From Flavobacterium limnophilum (GTDB lineage Bacteria; Bacteroidota; Bacteroidia; Flavobacteriales; Flavobacteriaceae), in assembly GCF_027111315.2 (NCBI RefSeq), contig NZ_CP114289.2:2728001-2792000 (forward strand): 64,000 bases of DNA. The letters run 5' to 3'. The first letter of the stretch is position 1, and the number at the start of each line of letters is the position of its first letter. Both the position numbers and the translations under genes were made by a program. The notes beneath the pieces were generated by a model that saw only the letters and a program-made list of their open reading frames with translations, was not told the DNA's origin and searched no databases. Of this stretch, positions 18,435-27,555 are shown in pieces.

Positions 18435-18858
18435 CGCCCAAAATATTTAGTGGTTCTGCTTTCTTGTAATGGTATTCTTTTTTCTCGGCATTTTTAAAAA
18501 CCAATTTTTTATCAGAAATGGTAATTAATTCCTCACTCCATTTGGCATAAGGCGTGACATAATCAAAAAAGACCTTGTCCTCTTGGAATCGTATTTTTAC
18601 ATCTTCTTGCGAATCATTCACTATAAAAGTTCCGTCCAACTGCGGCATCACTTTCTTTCGGAAACCTTTGTTGTTCTTGTCAATCTGGAAATAATCATAA
18701 CTTTCGTTGATGCCGTATTCCTTGTCTTTTCCTTGGTCAAAAACCACTTTTTCAATTTCCCAATAGCCGTTAATTTTGGCGATATCTTCGGGTTTTATTT
18801 TTTGCTGGCAAGCAACAAAAAGAAACGACAAGAATAGAATTTTAAAAATGTTTTTCAT
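18415..18858 (-). CDS. Small lipocalin-like lipoprotein
   Basis: A 147-residue protein with a lipoprotein signal (FLSFLFVACQQK, lipobox cysteine at 17). The mature part begins INGYWEIEKVVFDQGKD and has alternating beta-strand character as in lipocalin-like DUFs of Bacteroidetes. No ligand or function can be assigned. It is translationally coupled to the DUF721 gene by a 20-bp overlap, a pairing that may be conserved in the family. Confidence 0.7.
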   Translation of the reverse strand: MKNIFKILFLSFLFVACQQKIKPEDIAKINGYWEIEKVVFDQGKDKEYGINESYDYFQIDKNNKGFRKKVMPQLDGTFIVNDSQEDVKIRFQEDKVFFDYVTPYAKWSEELITISDKKLVFKNAEKKEYHYKKAEPLNILGDGEKTK

Positions 18859-19054
18859 AAATAATTATGTTTTATTAGAAGCCAATCCTACAGTTGACAA
18901 TTCAGCCATCAGGGCTTGGAATTCAAGGATAAAATGGCATTTATTTTCCTAGACAAAGTTAACCTTATTAAATTCAAAGAAAACAAAAATAAAAAAAACT
19001 CGTTAAACTATTTTCTATATTTTTGGTCTTAACTCCAAATAAATAGTTTTAAGT

Positions 19055-20125
19055 ATGTCAAAAATAATCTATAGTTTACTGACCCTATTGTTGTTTTCCA
19101 GTTGTAGCTCTGATTCAACAACTCCAACACCTAGTCCAACGGATACAGCCTATTTTCCACCGCTGACAGGCGATGTTTGGGAAACAAAATCCATAGCCAA
19201 TTTAGGCTGGAAGCAAACTGCCGTTCAACCATTACTGGATTATTTGGCACTCAAAAACTCCAAAGGGTTTATCATACTCGTAAATGGTAGAATTGTAATG
19301 GAAAATTATTTCAACGGACATTCCGCAACAACGCCTTGGTATTGGGCAAGTGCCGGAAAAACATTAACATCAACCGTAACCGGAATTGCCCAACAGGAAG
19401 GTTTACTGAATATCAACAACAAAGTTTCAGATTATATTGGAACAGGCTGGACGAGTTTACCTTTGGCAAAAGAAAACTTGATTACCAATAAGCATTTACT
19501 TACCATGACTTCTGGCCTGGAAGACATTACCAATGGTGATGCCGTTGATCCAGCACATCTCACCTACAAAGCCGATGCAGGAACACGCTGGGCATACCAC
19601 AACGTGTATGTGAAATTGCAAGATGTTGTTGCTTCGGCTTCTGGACAAAATTGGCCTAACTATTTTAATACAAAATTGAGGGACAAAATAGGAATGACGG
19701 GAACTTGGCTACAAGTGGACAACAATAGTGTATATTATAGTACCACCAGAAGTATGGCGCGTTTTGGTTTGCTGATGCTCAACAAAGGAAAATGGGAAAA
19801 CACAACCATTCTAAACGAAACTTATTTTAATGAAGCCACGAATACTTCACAAAACATCAATTTGGGCTACGGCTATTTATGGTGGTTAAACGGAAAATCG
19901 AGTTATCATTTACCACAATCCCAACTGCAATTATCTGGAAGTATCATTCCTTCTGGGCCAAATGACATGTATATGGCTTTGGGCAAGAACGACCAAAAAA
20001 TCTACGTGATTCCAAGCAAAAAAATGGTGGTCATTCGAATGGGTGATGCGGCCGATAGCGTGAATCTGGCTTTATCCGATTTTGATGATGTTTTGTGGCA
20101 AAAAATTAATGCTTTGTATCAATAA
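19055..20125 (+). CDS. Class C beta-lactamase-family serine hydrolase, lipoprotein
   Basis: A 356-residue lipoprotein (LLLFSSCSSDS) with a Ser/Thr/Pro linker and a beta-lactamase-like domain. The SxxK motif is SAGK at residues 99-102 (WASAGKTLTSTV), followed by the YxN-type motif YHN near 179. Relatives are esterases, peptidases or amidases acting on cell-wall or small-molecule substrates; antibiotic resistance is not implied. A clear KTG-type third motif was not identified. It is a single gene preceded by about 190 bp of AT-rich sequence. Confidence 0.85.
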   Translation: MSKIIYSLLTLLLFSSCSSDSTTPTPSPTDTAYFPPLTGDVWETKSIANLGWKQTAVQPLLDYLALKNSKGFIILVNGRIVMENYFNGHSATTPWYWASAGKTLTSTVTGIAQQEGLLNINNKVSDYIGTGWTSLPLAKENLITNKHLLTMTSGLEDITNGDAVDPAHLTYKADAGTRWAYHNVYVKLQDVVASASGQNWPNYFNTKLRDKIGMTGTWLQVDNNSVYYSTTRSMARFGLLMLNKGKWENTTILNETYFNEATNTSQNINLGYGYLWWLNGKSSYHLPQSQLQLSGSIIPSGPNDMYMALGKNDQKIYVIPSKKMVVIRMGDAADSVNLALSDFDDVLWQKINALYQ

Positions 20126-20138
20126 TTTTCACTTGTTT

Positions 20139-20402
20139 TTAATGCCTCGCAAAAAGACGGACAAGTTTAAATATCAACACTAAAATCCCAATTATATACC
20201 ACACGCTTTTGGAGCTGCTTTCTTCTTCTTCAACAACATATTGATTATTATTGACTCTAACAGCTTCTTTATCCTCAATATAATTCTCGCAATTATTTTC
20301 AAATGCGGGCTTTTCTTTAGTCAAAGAACATATAATCTCGAAGTTATAATATTTTTTGTTTTGGCATATTTTACAAATGTCAAATCTTTGTTCTGGTTCC
20401 AT
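20139..20402 (-). CDS. Small zinc-ribbon-like protein with C-terminal membrane anchor
   Basis: An 87-residue protein. The N-terminal part has four cysteines (CKICQNK, then IICSLTKEKPAFENNCENY), a spacing suited to a metal-binding ribbon, and the C-terminus has one hydrophobic segment (VWYIIGILVLIFKLV) after a stretch of Glu and Ser. The C-x2-C...C-LT-x-KPxFE-x2-C wording is one I associate with Bacteroidetes membrane proteins of unknown role. It is the last of three uncharacterised minus-strand genes. Confidence 0.6.
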   Translation of the reverse strand: MEPEQRFDICKICQNKKYYNFEIICSLTKEKPAFENNCENYIEDKEAVRVNNNQYVVEEEESSSKSVWYIIGILVLIFKLVRLFARH

Positions 20403-20482
20403 TTTACTTATATATATAATTTTTCAGTTAAACTAGCCTCATTTCAGTTTTTCCAATCACGGCATTTTTATTCTTTGCAAAA

Positions 20483-21175
20483 TCAATTTGCCCGTTTCAA
20501 ATTTTGGCTCAAAAAATCGACAGCTTTCATTTTTAAAATATCTTTTGACATTTTCTCACTTTCAAATTCAAAAAAAAGTTGATATCCCTTGCTTTTAAAG
20601 CATAAGGCAAATCCATTAAATTTAGCCTTGTCTGTTACAATTTTATATGACAGAAACTCTGTGTTTTCATTAATTTTCTCAACAAGCACCTTGTCTAACC
20701 TTCCATTTTTTTTTAAACTTTTAAAGTTTTCTTTTGCAGAATGTTCAGTATCCAAATCATGTATGAAAACATTGAAATTCTTCGGTGATTTAAATGCTAA
20801 TCGCAAGGTATCATCATGATTGTTTTGAAAATAGAAATCCTTTTCGATTTTTAATTTTGTCTTGAAATCGATATATACAAGAGTGTCCTTTTTCAGTTTT
20901 ATGACATCATACATTTCCTTATTAGCAATTGGCAAGGAATCCAATGCCTCATAATCAGTGTATAAAAAATTATTCGATGCTCTTTCTGTTATAATTCTGT
21001 TTATTTCCCTATTTTCTCTTGTTGCTTCTTCAAAATCCAACACTGGATTCGACGAATCATTGTTATAATTGTAAGAAGGTGATTTTCTGTCGCTTGAACA
21101 CATGAATATCAACCTAACAATCAAAGTAAAAATACTGATTACAACAAAGATAGTTCTCCAATTTGAGGTACTCAT
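20483..21175 (-). CDS. Uncharacterised membrane-anchored protein
   Basis: A 230-residue protein with one N-terminal transmembrane segment (IFVVISIFTLIVRLIFMC) and a soluble domain rich in Lys and Asp. No family recognised. Its start lies one base after the end of the upstream lipoprotein gene, so the two are almost certainly co-translated, and the zinc-ribbon gene follows 80 bp later. An N-terminal signal anchor suggests a periplasmic domain. Confidence 0.6.
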   Translation of the reverse strand: MSTSNWRTIFVVISIFTLIVRLIFMCSSDRKSPSYNYNNDSSNPVLDFEEATRENREINRIITERASNNFLYTDYEALDSLPIANKEMYDVIKLKKDTLVYIDFKTKLKIEKDFYFQNNHDDTLRLAFKSPKNFNVFIHDLDTEHSAKENFKSLKKNGRLDKVLVEKINENTEFLSYKIVTDKAKFNGFALCFKSKGYQLFFEFESEKMSKDILKMKAVDFLSQNLKRAN

Positions 21176-21176
21176 A

Positions 21177-21983
21177 TTATCTCAAGTCTTTTTGATTCAA
21201 GACAACGCTCTCCAATACTTTTCCTTTAGCATCGATGTAGTCGTATTTAATGGAAGTAATATTATAACGACGAACAATGTTCGAAATTCTTTTAAAATTA
21301 TTGGCCCTCAAAATACTTTCTTTCAATAAATCATTGGCTCCTTCTGCTTTCAAAATTTCACCAAACTCTTTAGGTACTTCAACCTTGTAGACCAATTCAT
21401 TGTTTTCTGTCAAATCAACTCTAACTAATTTGCTACCGTCATCATTTTTTATCGGCATATTCTCGTTTAACAGTTCCAACATACTCTTTACGGAAGAATC
21501 TATATTGGAGTTTGAAGACACGAATTCTTTTTCAGAATTTACTGTTTTTTGTTTTGACTGTTCATTGATTGTATTTTTGTCAACTACCAAGTCTGAAATC
21601 ACGACATAATCATTGGCCAGAAAAAACATTTTGAAACTAACTCCTTCTTCCAACAATTCTCTTGAAGAAGCTTCTTTCTGAAGCATCTCTAAAAATATTT
21701 TTTCAAATGTTTTTGCATATATGCCATTGTTTTTTCCATTGGAATCCAAATTGGTTAGATAAGTTATCTCAATCTTGTTTTCTTCAAAAAAGGCTTCGGC
21801 TTTTGTGTATGTAATAATCTCGTTTCTAAAAAGACTCGACGAACTATTATATGAATTTACAAATTCCTGGACTTTTTGCGGTGTAGATTTACAACCTATC
21901 AACAGAAATTGAAAGGCAATCACCAACAGAATCACAACACTCTTTTTTTGCATTCTTTTATTAAGTTTTATATTAATAAACAC
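21177..21983 (-). CDS. Uncharacterised lipoprotein
   Basis: A 268-residue protein with a lipobox (FQFLLIGCKSTP). A start at the second methionine (residue 11, MQKKSVVILL) would give a more ordinary signal peptide. The remainder is mixed alpha/beta with no recognised family. It is the first gene of a tight minus-strand cluster with the 230-residue membrane protein and the zinc-ribbon protein. Confidence 0.6.
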   Translation of the reverse strand: MFINIKLNKRMQKKSVVILLVIAFQFLLIGCKSTPQKVQEFVNSYNSSSSLFRNEIITYTKAEAFFEENKIEITYLTNLDSNGKNNGIYAKTFEKIFLEMLQKEASSRELLEEGVSFKMFFLANDYVVISDLVVDKNTINEQSKQKTVNSEKEFVSSNSNIDSSVKSMLELLNENMPIKNDDGSKLVRVDLTENNELVYKVEVPKEFGEILKAEGANDLLKESILRANNFKRISNIVRRYNITSIKYDYIDAKGKVLESVVLNQKDLR

Positions 21984-22272
21984 TTGTTAAAGTGTTCAAA
22001 TATAAACAAATTAAAAAGCAAAAAATCATTTATCAGGTAAAAACTTTGCTTTCTTTAAAAGAAAATTAAGATTCTTAGATATTTTATAACTGGAGTATTT
22101 ACAAGAGCGCTCTTTACAACAACAGCTAAAAACAGGCTAAATTAACGCGCCATAAATCAACAAACATTTGATTTACACACTCTCTCGTATTCTCGTATAG
22201 CAACATAATTTAAAGAACCAATATAGCTTTAATAAAAATAACGAATTAAAAAGCGTCTTGTAAGAACAAATA

Positions 22273-22449
22273 TTACCTGTTTTTCATCCTTTTAAAAAAA
22301 CCAAGAATAAAGAAAATAGTCCCTAAAAAAAGAGAACTATAATACAACGGTATATTCTTTTCCCTAACAATATTGGACAAAACAAAGCAAACAACACTCA
22401 CTAAATAGAAATAAATTGGAGAGATGTTTTTGAAGGAAGAAAAATTCAT
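22273..22449 (-). CDS. 58-residue membrane protein downstream of ftsY
   Basis: Reading the minus strand from ATG at 22449 gives a 58-residue protein beginning MNFSSFKNISPIYFYL with two hydrophobic segments (about 11-27 and 37-52) separated by a short charged loop (REKN) and a basic C-terminus (KRMKNR). It starts only 7 bp after the ftsY stop, consistent with one operon with this membrane-targeting GTPase. No function can be assigned. Small membrane proteins of this size are easily missed by annotation cut-offs. Confidence 0.75.
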   Translation of the reverse strand: MNFSSFKNISPIYFYLVSVVCFVLSNIVREKNIPLYYSSLFLGTIFFILGFFKRMKNR

Positions 22450-22455
22450 TATTTA

Positions 22456-23409
22456 TTATTTAAAAAAACTATCAACAAACTCATATTTATTGAAAACCTG
22501 TAAATCCTCGATTCCTTCACCCACTCCAATGTATTTCACCGGAATCTGGAATTGATCAGAAATCCCGATAACGACACCACCTTTGGCAGTTCCGTCCAAT
22601 TTGGTAACTGCAAGCGAGGTTACTTCGGTAGCCGCGGTAAATTGCTTGGCTTGTTCAAAAGCATTTTGACCTGTTGAGCCATCAATAACCAACATGACGT
22701 CGTGTGGCGCATCGGCAACGACTTTTTGCATCACGCGTTTTACTTTGGTCAACTCGTTCATCAGATTGATTTTGTTGTGCAAACGACCTGCTGTATCAAT
22801 AATGACAATATCGGCATTTTGAGCAACTGCGGATTGCAAAGTGTCAAAAGCTACGGAAGCTGGATCGCTTCCCATATTTTGTCTCACGATGGGAACACCA
22901 ACTCGGTCTGCCCAAATTTGTAATTGGTCGATAGCTGCTGCACGAAAAGTATCAGCTGCACCAAGAACCACTTTATACCCAGCTTTTTTGAATTGGTAAG
23001 CCAATTTTCCGATAGTGGTAGTTTTCCCAACTCCATTCACTCCCACAACCATCAAAACATAAGGTTTGGTATTGATTGGAATGACAAATTCGGTGGCTTC
23101 ACCAGAATCAATTTCTGAAAGCAGCCCTGCAATTTCTTCTCGAAGGATTTGGTTTAATTCATCGGTTCCAAGAAATTTGTCTTCGGCAACACGTTTTTCA
23201 ATTCTAGTGATGATTTTAAGAGTTGTATTAACTCCAACATCTGAAGAAACAAGAATTTCTTCCAGATTATCCAGAACCTCATCGTCCACCTTTGATTTAC
23301 CGGCAACGGCTTTGGTCAACTTGGAAAAGAAAGACGTTTTCGATTTCTCTAGACCTTTGTCTAAAGTTTCCTTTTTTTCTGAAGAAAATATTTTTTTAAA
23401 AAAACTCAT
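22456..23409 (-). CDS. ftsY: Signal recognition particle receptor FtsY
   Basis: The SRP receptor GTPase docks ribosome-nascent-chain complexes at the inner membrane. The 317 residues contain a short charged N-terminus, the N domain (four-helix) and the G domain with GVNGVGKTTTIGKLA (P-loop, about 116-130), DTFRAAAIDQL, DTAGRLHNKINLM and TKLDGTAKGG. The acidic A domain is nearly absent, as usual in Bacteroidetes. It follows DUF4295 on the same strand beyond a terminator at 23496. Confidence 0.97.
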   Translation of the reverse strand: MSFFKKIFSSEKKETLDKGLEKSKTSFFSKLTKAVAGKSKVDDEVLDNLEEILVSSDVGVNTTLKIITRIEKRVAEDKFLGTDELNQILREEIAGLLSEIDSGEATEFVIPINTKPYVLMVVGVNGVGKTTTIGKLAYQFKKAGYKVVLGAADTFRAAAIDQLQIWADRVGVPIVRQNMGSDPASVAFDTLQSAVAQNADIVIIDTAGRLHNKINLMNELTKVKRVMQKVVADAPHDVMLVIDGSTGQNAFEQAKQFTAATEVTSLAVTKLDGTAKGGVVIGISDQFQIPVKYIGVGEGIEDLQVFNKYEFVDSFFK

Positions 23410-23495
23410 TTTAATTTATGGTTTGATTTTCCTGCTTTGGACTGTTTAAAAATACCAAATATTCAGCCCTTAAAATTTGATAGACAAATATATAA

Positions 23496-23530
23496 ATAAA
23501 AAAGCTACTTCCGATTGAAAGTAGCTTTTC
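23496..23530 (-). terminator. Terminator of the rpmB-rpmG-DUF4295 block
   Basis: On the minus strand GCTACTTTC / GGAAGTAGC (with a T-C bulge) is followed by TTTTTTATT. Confidence 0.8.
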
Positions 23531-23548
23531 TATATAGTGCTATTTGGA

Positions 23549-23701
23549 TTATTTCTTTTTCAAGAATTCATCAACTGCTTCAGGAGCCATAATAGATTCT
23601 ACGAATGTATATGCACCTGTTTTAGGAGATTTTACCATTTTGATGGCTTTTGATAATCTCTTGGAAGATGTTTGTAACGATGCTACGGTTTTCTTTGCCA
23701 T
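23549..23701 (-). CDS. DUF4295 family small protein
   Basis: A 50-residue basic protein, MAKKTVASLQTSSKRLSKAI... ending in DEFLKKK. It is the small protein always seen behind rpmB and rpmG in Bacteroidetes and named DUF4295; a ribosome-associated role is plausible from context but not shown. It begins 70 bp after rpmG and ends before a strong terminator. Confidence 0.85.
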   Translation of the reverse strand: MAKKTVASLQTSSKRLSKAIKMVKSPKTGAYTFVESIMAPEAVDEFLKKK

Positions 23702-23771
23702 GATTCAAATGTTTTTTTATATTTTAATCAATCTCTAATGCAAGCATTTGAAATTTTATTAAAATCTCTAA

Positions 23772-23960
23772 TTATTTAATTTCTTTGTGAACAGTTACTT
23801 TCTTCAAGATTGGATTAAATTTTTTAATCTCTAATCTGTCTGGAGTATTTTTTTTGTTCTTTGTTGTTATGTATCTTGAAGTTCCCGCAACACCTGATGT
23901 TTTGTGTTCAGTACATTCTAAAATTACCTGGATTCTATTTCCTTTTGCTTTCTTTGCCAT
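23772..23960 (-). CDS. rpmG: 50S ribosomal protein L33
   Basis: A 62-residue basic protein ([20 protein letters not shown]...[20 protein letters not shown]) with the family core. The zinc-binding CxxC pairs of one L33 type are not present, only a single cysteine, so it is the cysteine-free form. It lies between rpmB and the DUF4295 gene. Confidence 0.96.
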   Translation of the reverse strand: MAKKAKGNRIQVILECTEHKTSGVAGTSRYITTKNKKNTPDRLEIKKFNPILKKVTVHKEIK

Positions 23961-23983
23961 CTTGATATATATTTAGGAGTGGA

Positions 23984-24220
23984 TTATTTAATAAATCCTT
24001 CTGCTTGTGCTTTTTTCAAAACTGCAGCAATTCCATTTTTGTTAATTGTTTTTACCGTCGATGCAGCTACTCTTAGAGTAATCCATCTATCTTCTTCTGG
24101 AAGATAAAAACGCTTTTTAACTAAGTTTACAGAAAACTTTCTCTTAGTTTTATTCATAGCGTGAGAAACGTTATTTCCTACCATCGCTCTTTTACCTGTA
24201 AGGTCACAAACTCTAGACAT
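23984..24220 (-). CDS. rpmB: 50S ribosomal protein L28
   Basis: A 78-residue basic protein starting [24 protein letters not shown], the L28 signature, with [19 protein letters not shown] in the middle. It heads rpmB-rpmG-DUF4295 and lies 70 bp after cinA on the same strand. Confidence 0.97.
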   Translation of the reverse strand: MSRVCDLTGKRAMVGNNVSHAMNKTKRKFSVNLVKKRFYLPEEDRWITLRVAASTVKTINKNGIAAVLKKAQAEGFIK

Positions 24221-24290
24221 TATTCTTATTTTTATCGTTATTCAAAATCAGGGTGCAAAGAAAAGGAAAATAAACGGATGAAGCAAAAAA

Positions 24291-25544
24291 TTACGAGACA
24301 TTTTTTAAAATTTCTTTTCGCAAAATTTCCAAGCTCTTGTTCACGGCTCTATCTATCACTTTTTCACGGGGTTGACCAAAATTAAATTCTTCAACAATTA
24401 CTTCATTTGGTGTTGCCAATGCTATAAAAACAGAACCAACCTCTGCATCTGAATCGCCTTTCGTCGGTCCTGCATTCCCGGTCGTGGCAATGGCGTAGTC
24501 AGTTTTCATTATGTTTTTGACGTTGACAGCCATTTGTTTGGCCACTTCGGCACTTACAACCGAATATTTATTGATTAATTCTTCCGAAAGCCCCAAAACC
24601 GAAATTTTGGTTTCCGTTGCATACGATACCACGCTGCCTTTAAAATATTTAGACGCTCCGGAAACCGATGTCAACAACTGCGCAATATTGCCTCCTGTGC
24701 AACTTTCGGCGGTGGAAATGGTTTTATTTTGCTGTTTCAAAAGCCTTCCCACGACCGTTTCCAAGGTTTCATCATCATCAAAACCAACAATGATGTCACC
24801 AATTATTTTAGTTAAAGAAATCACGTTTTCTTCGATGGATTTTTCCAAAAACTGCTTGTCGGTTCCTCTTGCGGAAAGTCGCAATCGCACTCTTCCAGGA
24901 GCTGGCAAATAGGCCAATTTTATAAATTCCGGCAAATTATTCTCCCAGTCTTCAATTTGTTCCGCCACCGCACTTTCTCCTCGACCGTATGTCATGATGG
25001 TTTTATGAAGAATGTAAGGACGTTCATACTCTAGAACTACCTTGGGAATGATTTCGTTTTCGACCAAATATTTCATTTCAAAAGGAACTCCCGGAAGCGA
25101 AATAAAGACGGTGTTTTCTTTTTTCATCCACATTCCCGGTGCAGTACCCACTTCGTTGTGAAGCACGGTACATTTTGAAGGAACAAGAGCTTGATCTTTG
25201 TTGATTTGGGTAATGGTTCTTTTGTAAAAACCTTCTATCAGCTTGGTAACGTGGGCAAGAACGACTTCATCGACAATCAATTCATCGTCAAAATAATCGC
25301 AAAACGTTTTTTTGGTCACATCGTCTTTGGTTGGCCCAAGTCCACCCGTAATGAGGACTAAATCAACTTTGTTTTGGAATTTTAAAAAGGTATCGAGAAT
25401 GTGCTGTTTGTCGTCACTGATGGAAATCATTTCGTGAACCTCGACTCCTATTCTATCTAACGACTTGGCTATAAAAGCGGAATTTGTATCGACAATTTGT
25501 CCTATTAGAATTTCGTCGCCTATAGTAACTATGGCTGCTTTCAT
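24291..25544 (-). CDS. cinA: CinA family protein (nicotinamide-nucleotide amidohydrolase type)
   Basis: A 417-residue protein with an N-terminal molybdopterin-binding-like domain ([35 protein letters not shown]) and a C-terminal amidase domain ([20 protein letters not shown] near 275, GNAGPTKGD near 355). The C-terminal domain of characterised relatives deamidates NMN in pyridine-nucleotide recycling; the N-terminal domain can act on ADP-ribose. Length is that of the full two-domain form. It precedes rpmB. Confidence 0.93.
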   Translation of the reverse strand: MKAAIVTIGDEILIGQIVDTNSAFIAKSLDRIGVEVHEMISISDDKQHILDTFLKFQNKVDLVLITGGLGPTKDDVTKKTFCDYFDDELIVDEVVLAHVTKLIEGFYKRTITQINKDQALVPSKCTVLHNEVGTAPGMWMKKENTVFISLPGVPFEMKYLVENEIIPKVVLEYERPYILHKTIMTYGRGESAVAEQIEDWENNLPEFIKLAYLPAPGRVRLRLSARGTDKQFLEKSIEENVISLTKIIGDIIVGFDDDETLETVVGRLLKQQNKTISTAESCTGGNIAQLLTSVSGASKYFKGSVVSYATETKISVLGLSEELINKYSVVSAEVAKQMAVNVKNIMKTDYAIATTGNAGPTKGDSDAEVGSVFIALATPNEVIVEEFNFGQPREKVIDRAVNKSLEILRKEILKNVS

Positions 25545-25622
25545 TATTAATCTAGGATTTTAGAAATTATTGGAAATTCAAAAAAAAATGAATTTGAAGA
25601 AATAAAAAAATCGAGTAATTAT

Positions 25623-25967
25623 CTACAAATCAAAGTCTTTTTTCAGTTCTTTAACAGCGTCTTCCACTTGATGTTTGACGCTCTTGAACGTTTCTTTGAT
25701 TTCTTTTTTTTCACCCTCAACTTTTGTCCAAGCCTCGACTTGAAGAATTTCTTCAAAAGCCACTTTTAAACCGAGCAAATCAAGCGTTGGTTTAATTTTA
25801 TGGGCATAAGCATAAGCATGCTTATGATCTTTCTTCTTGATTCCTTCTTTTATTTCGGCCAAATCCTCGGGAACTTCCGTAACAAACAAGGTCACGATTT
25901 GCAAGACAAATTCTGGATCGTTATCTGAAAGTGCGTACACTTTTGCTAAGTTGTAATGTAGTGCCAT
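25623..25967 (-). CDS. HPt-domain phosphotransfer protein
   Basis: A 114-residue helical protein. YAYAHKIKPTLDLLGL is an HPt motif with the phosphoacceptor histidine near residue 55. Stand-alone HPt proteins relay phosphate between hybrid sensor kinases and response regulators. No kinase lies nearby, so partners are unknown. Its start overlaps the stop of the FAH-family gene by one base (TAATG), which indicates coupling. Confidence 0.75.
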   Translation of the reverse strand: MALHYNLAKVYALSDNDPEFVLQIVTLFVTEVPEDLAEIKEGIKKKDHKHAYAYAHKIKPTLDLLGLKVAFEEILQVEAWTKVEGEKKEIKETFKSVKHQVEDAVKELKKDFDL

Positions 25968-26578
25968 TATTTTATTTGTATACTAAATAGTTTATTTCCT
26001 TCTAAAAACCCTTCCAAAACGTCTTCCGATTTTACAGCCGCAACGCCCGCAGGAGTTCCGGTAAAAATAATGTCGCCTATTTTTAAAGTAAAATACTGGG
26101 AAACGAAAGAAATTAGTTCATCAATTTTCCACAACATGTGACTGGCATTCCCTTTTTGTACCGTTTTATTATTATTGGTCAATTCAAATGTAACATTTTC
26201 TAATGAATTAAATTGACTTTTTGGCAAAAAATCACCGATAACTGCCGAACCGTCAAACGCTTTCGCTTTTTCCCACGGCAATCCTTTTGCTTTTAATTCC
26301 TTTTGCAAATCACGAGCCGTAAAGTCTATCCCCACAGTAATCTCGTCATAATATTTATGGGCAAACTTGGTGTCGATATATTTCCCCACCTTGTTTATTT
26401 TGACAATCAACTCAATTTCGTGGTGAATGTCATTTGAAAATTCAGGTATCACGAAAGGATGTTGCTTCAACAAAATAGCCGAATCGGGCTTCATAAAAAC
26501 AACAGGCTCCGACGGTCTTTCGTTTTGTAATTCCGCAATATGATCGACGTAATTTCTACCGATGCAGATTATCTTCAT
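25967..26578 (-). CDS. Fumarylacetoacetate hydrolase family protein
   Basis: A 203-residue single-domain member: MKIICIGRNYVDHIAELQN at the start, EPVVFMKPDSAI, the metal-ligand segment IHHEIELIVKI near 50-60, and GDIIFTGTPAGVAAV near the C-terminus. Relatives cleave acylpyruvates or decarboxylate oxaloacetate; which reaction applies cannot be decided. It is coupled to the HPt gene. Confidence 0.88.
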   Translation of the reverse strand: MKIICIGRNYVDHIAELQNERPSEPVVFMKPDSAILLKQHPFVIPEFSNDIHHEIELIVKINKVGKYIDTKFAHKYYDEITVGIDFTARDLQKELKAKGLPWEKAKAFDGSAVIGDFLPKSQFNSLENVTFELTNNNKTVQKGNASHMLWKIDELISFVSQYFTLKIGDIIFTGTPAGVAAVKSEDVLEGFLEGNKLFSIQIK

Positions 26579-26588
26579 TCTTTATTTT

Positions 26589-26655
26589 AGTTGGGAGTTG
26601 GAAGCTGGGAGATGGAAGTTGTCTTCAAGCTTCCAACATCCATCTTCTAACTTAT
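26589..26655. repeat. Imperfect hairpin of the GTTGGAAG/CTTCCAAC repeat class
   Basis: TTGGGAGTTGGAAGCT on one side and AAGCTTCCAACATCC on the other fold back; the wording resembles elements at 48990-49081 and 63594-63667. It fills the gap between the FAH and exonuclease genes. Confidence 0.7.
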
Positions 26656-27422
26656 TTCGTATTCAATTTTCTCAATTTAATTGCTGTCAAAACTTTCTTC
26701 GTATACAATGGAAAATCAGCATTTTGAATCCAACTAAAATAGCCTGGCTCACTTTCTAGAACAACATCAACTTTAACTCCTTTGTGTTTTCCAAAAGTAA
26801 AAATTTCATTATCATCTTTGTCAAAAGCAATCATTCCAGCAAAATCAGCAATTTTTTTTCTGGTTGTAAATTCTGAAAGCAATTTTATGTCGTTTTCCAA
26901 TTCCGGATAACGGTCCAATTGGGCTTTCATGATTTCGTAAGTCGCCATAGTATCGGCTTCGGCCGAATGTGCGTTATCGAGACTTTGTCCGCAATAGAAT
27001 TTTAATGCCGCGCTCAATGTTCTTTCTTCCATTTTATGAAAAATAGTTTGAACATCGACTGAAACCCTGTTTTTCATGTCAAAATCCACTCCGGCACGAA
27101 GCATTTCTTCAGCCAATAACGGAATATCAAAACGATCCGAATTGTATCCAGCCAAATCCGAATCCTTAATCATGTTGTACACCTGGGAAGACAATTCCTT
27201 AAAAGTGGGCTCATTGGCCACTTTTTCGTCGCTGATTCCATGAATGGCAGTGGATTGTGGAGGAATTGGAATGGTTGGATTAACCAACCACGTTTTGGTT
27301 TCTTTATTTCCGTTGGGAAAAACTTTGAAGATTGATATTTCAACAATTCGATCTTTGGCGACATCAATTCCGGTAGTTTCTAAGTCGAAAAAACAAATTG
27401 GTTTGTTAAGCTTGAGCTCCAT
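26652..27422 (-). CDS. DnaQ-like 3'-5' exonuclease
   Basis: A 256-residue protein with an N-terminal DEDDh exonuclease domain: FFDLETTGID with Asp13 and Glu15, GYNSDRFDIPLLAEEM near 93-108, and AHSAEADTMATYEI near 150-165. The C-terminal part ends in FTFGKHKGVKVDVVLESEPGYFSWI, a small extra domain that follows DnaQ-like nucleases in many Bacteroidetes. It may act in repair or RNA turnover rather than as polymerase III epsilon. Confidence 0.9.
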   Translation of the reverse strand: MELKLNKPICFFDLETTGIDVAKDRIVEISIFKVFPNGNKETKTWLVNPTIPIPPQSTAIHGISDEKVANEPTFKELSSQVYNMIKDSDLAGYNSDRFDIPLLAEEMLRAGVDFDMKNRVSVDVQTIFHKMEERTLSAALKFYCGQSLDNAHSAEADTMATYEIMKAQLDRYPELENDIKLLSEFTTRKKIADFAGMIAFDKDDNEIFTFGKHKGVKVDVVLESEPGYFSWIQNADFPLYTKKVLTAIKLRKLNTK

Positions 27423-27501
27423 TTTTTATTTTTAGAATGACAAATATATCTTTTTGAACTTACAGTTCGTCGATTATTTAAAAAAATTTTGGACAAAAAA
27501 C

Positions 27502-27533
27502 AAAAAACCCGACCAATTAAAAAAACGGTCGGG
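27502..27533 (-). terminator. Terminator after the E2 gene
   Basis: Minus strand CCCGACC / GGTCGGG stem followed by TTTTTTG. Confidence 0.85.
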
Positions 27534-27555
27534 CATATGTATTAAAAATTCCGCA

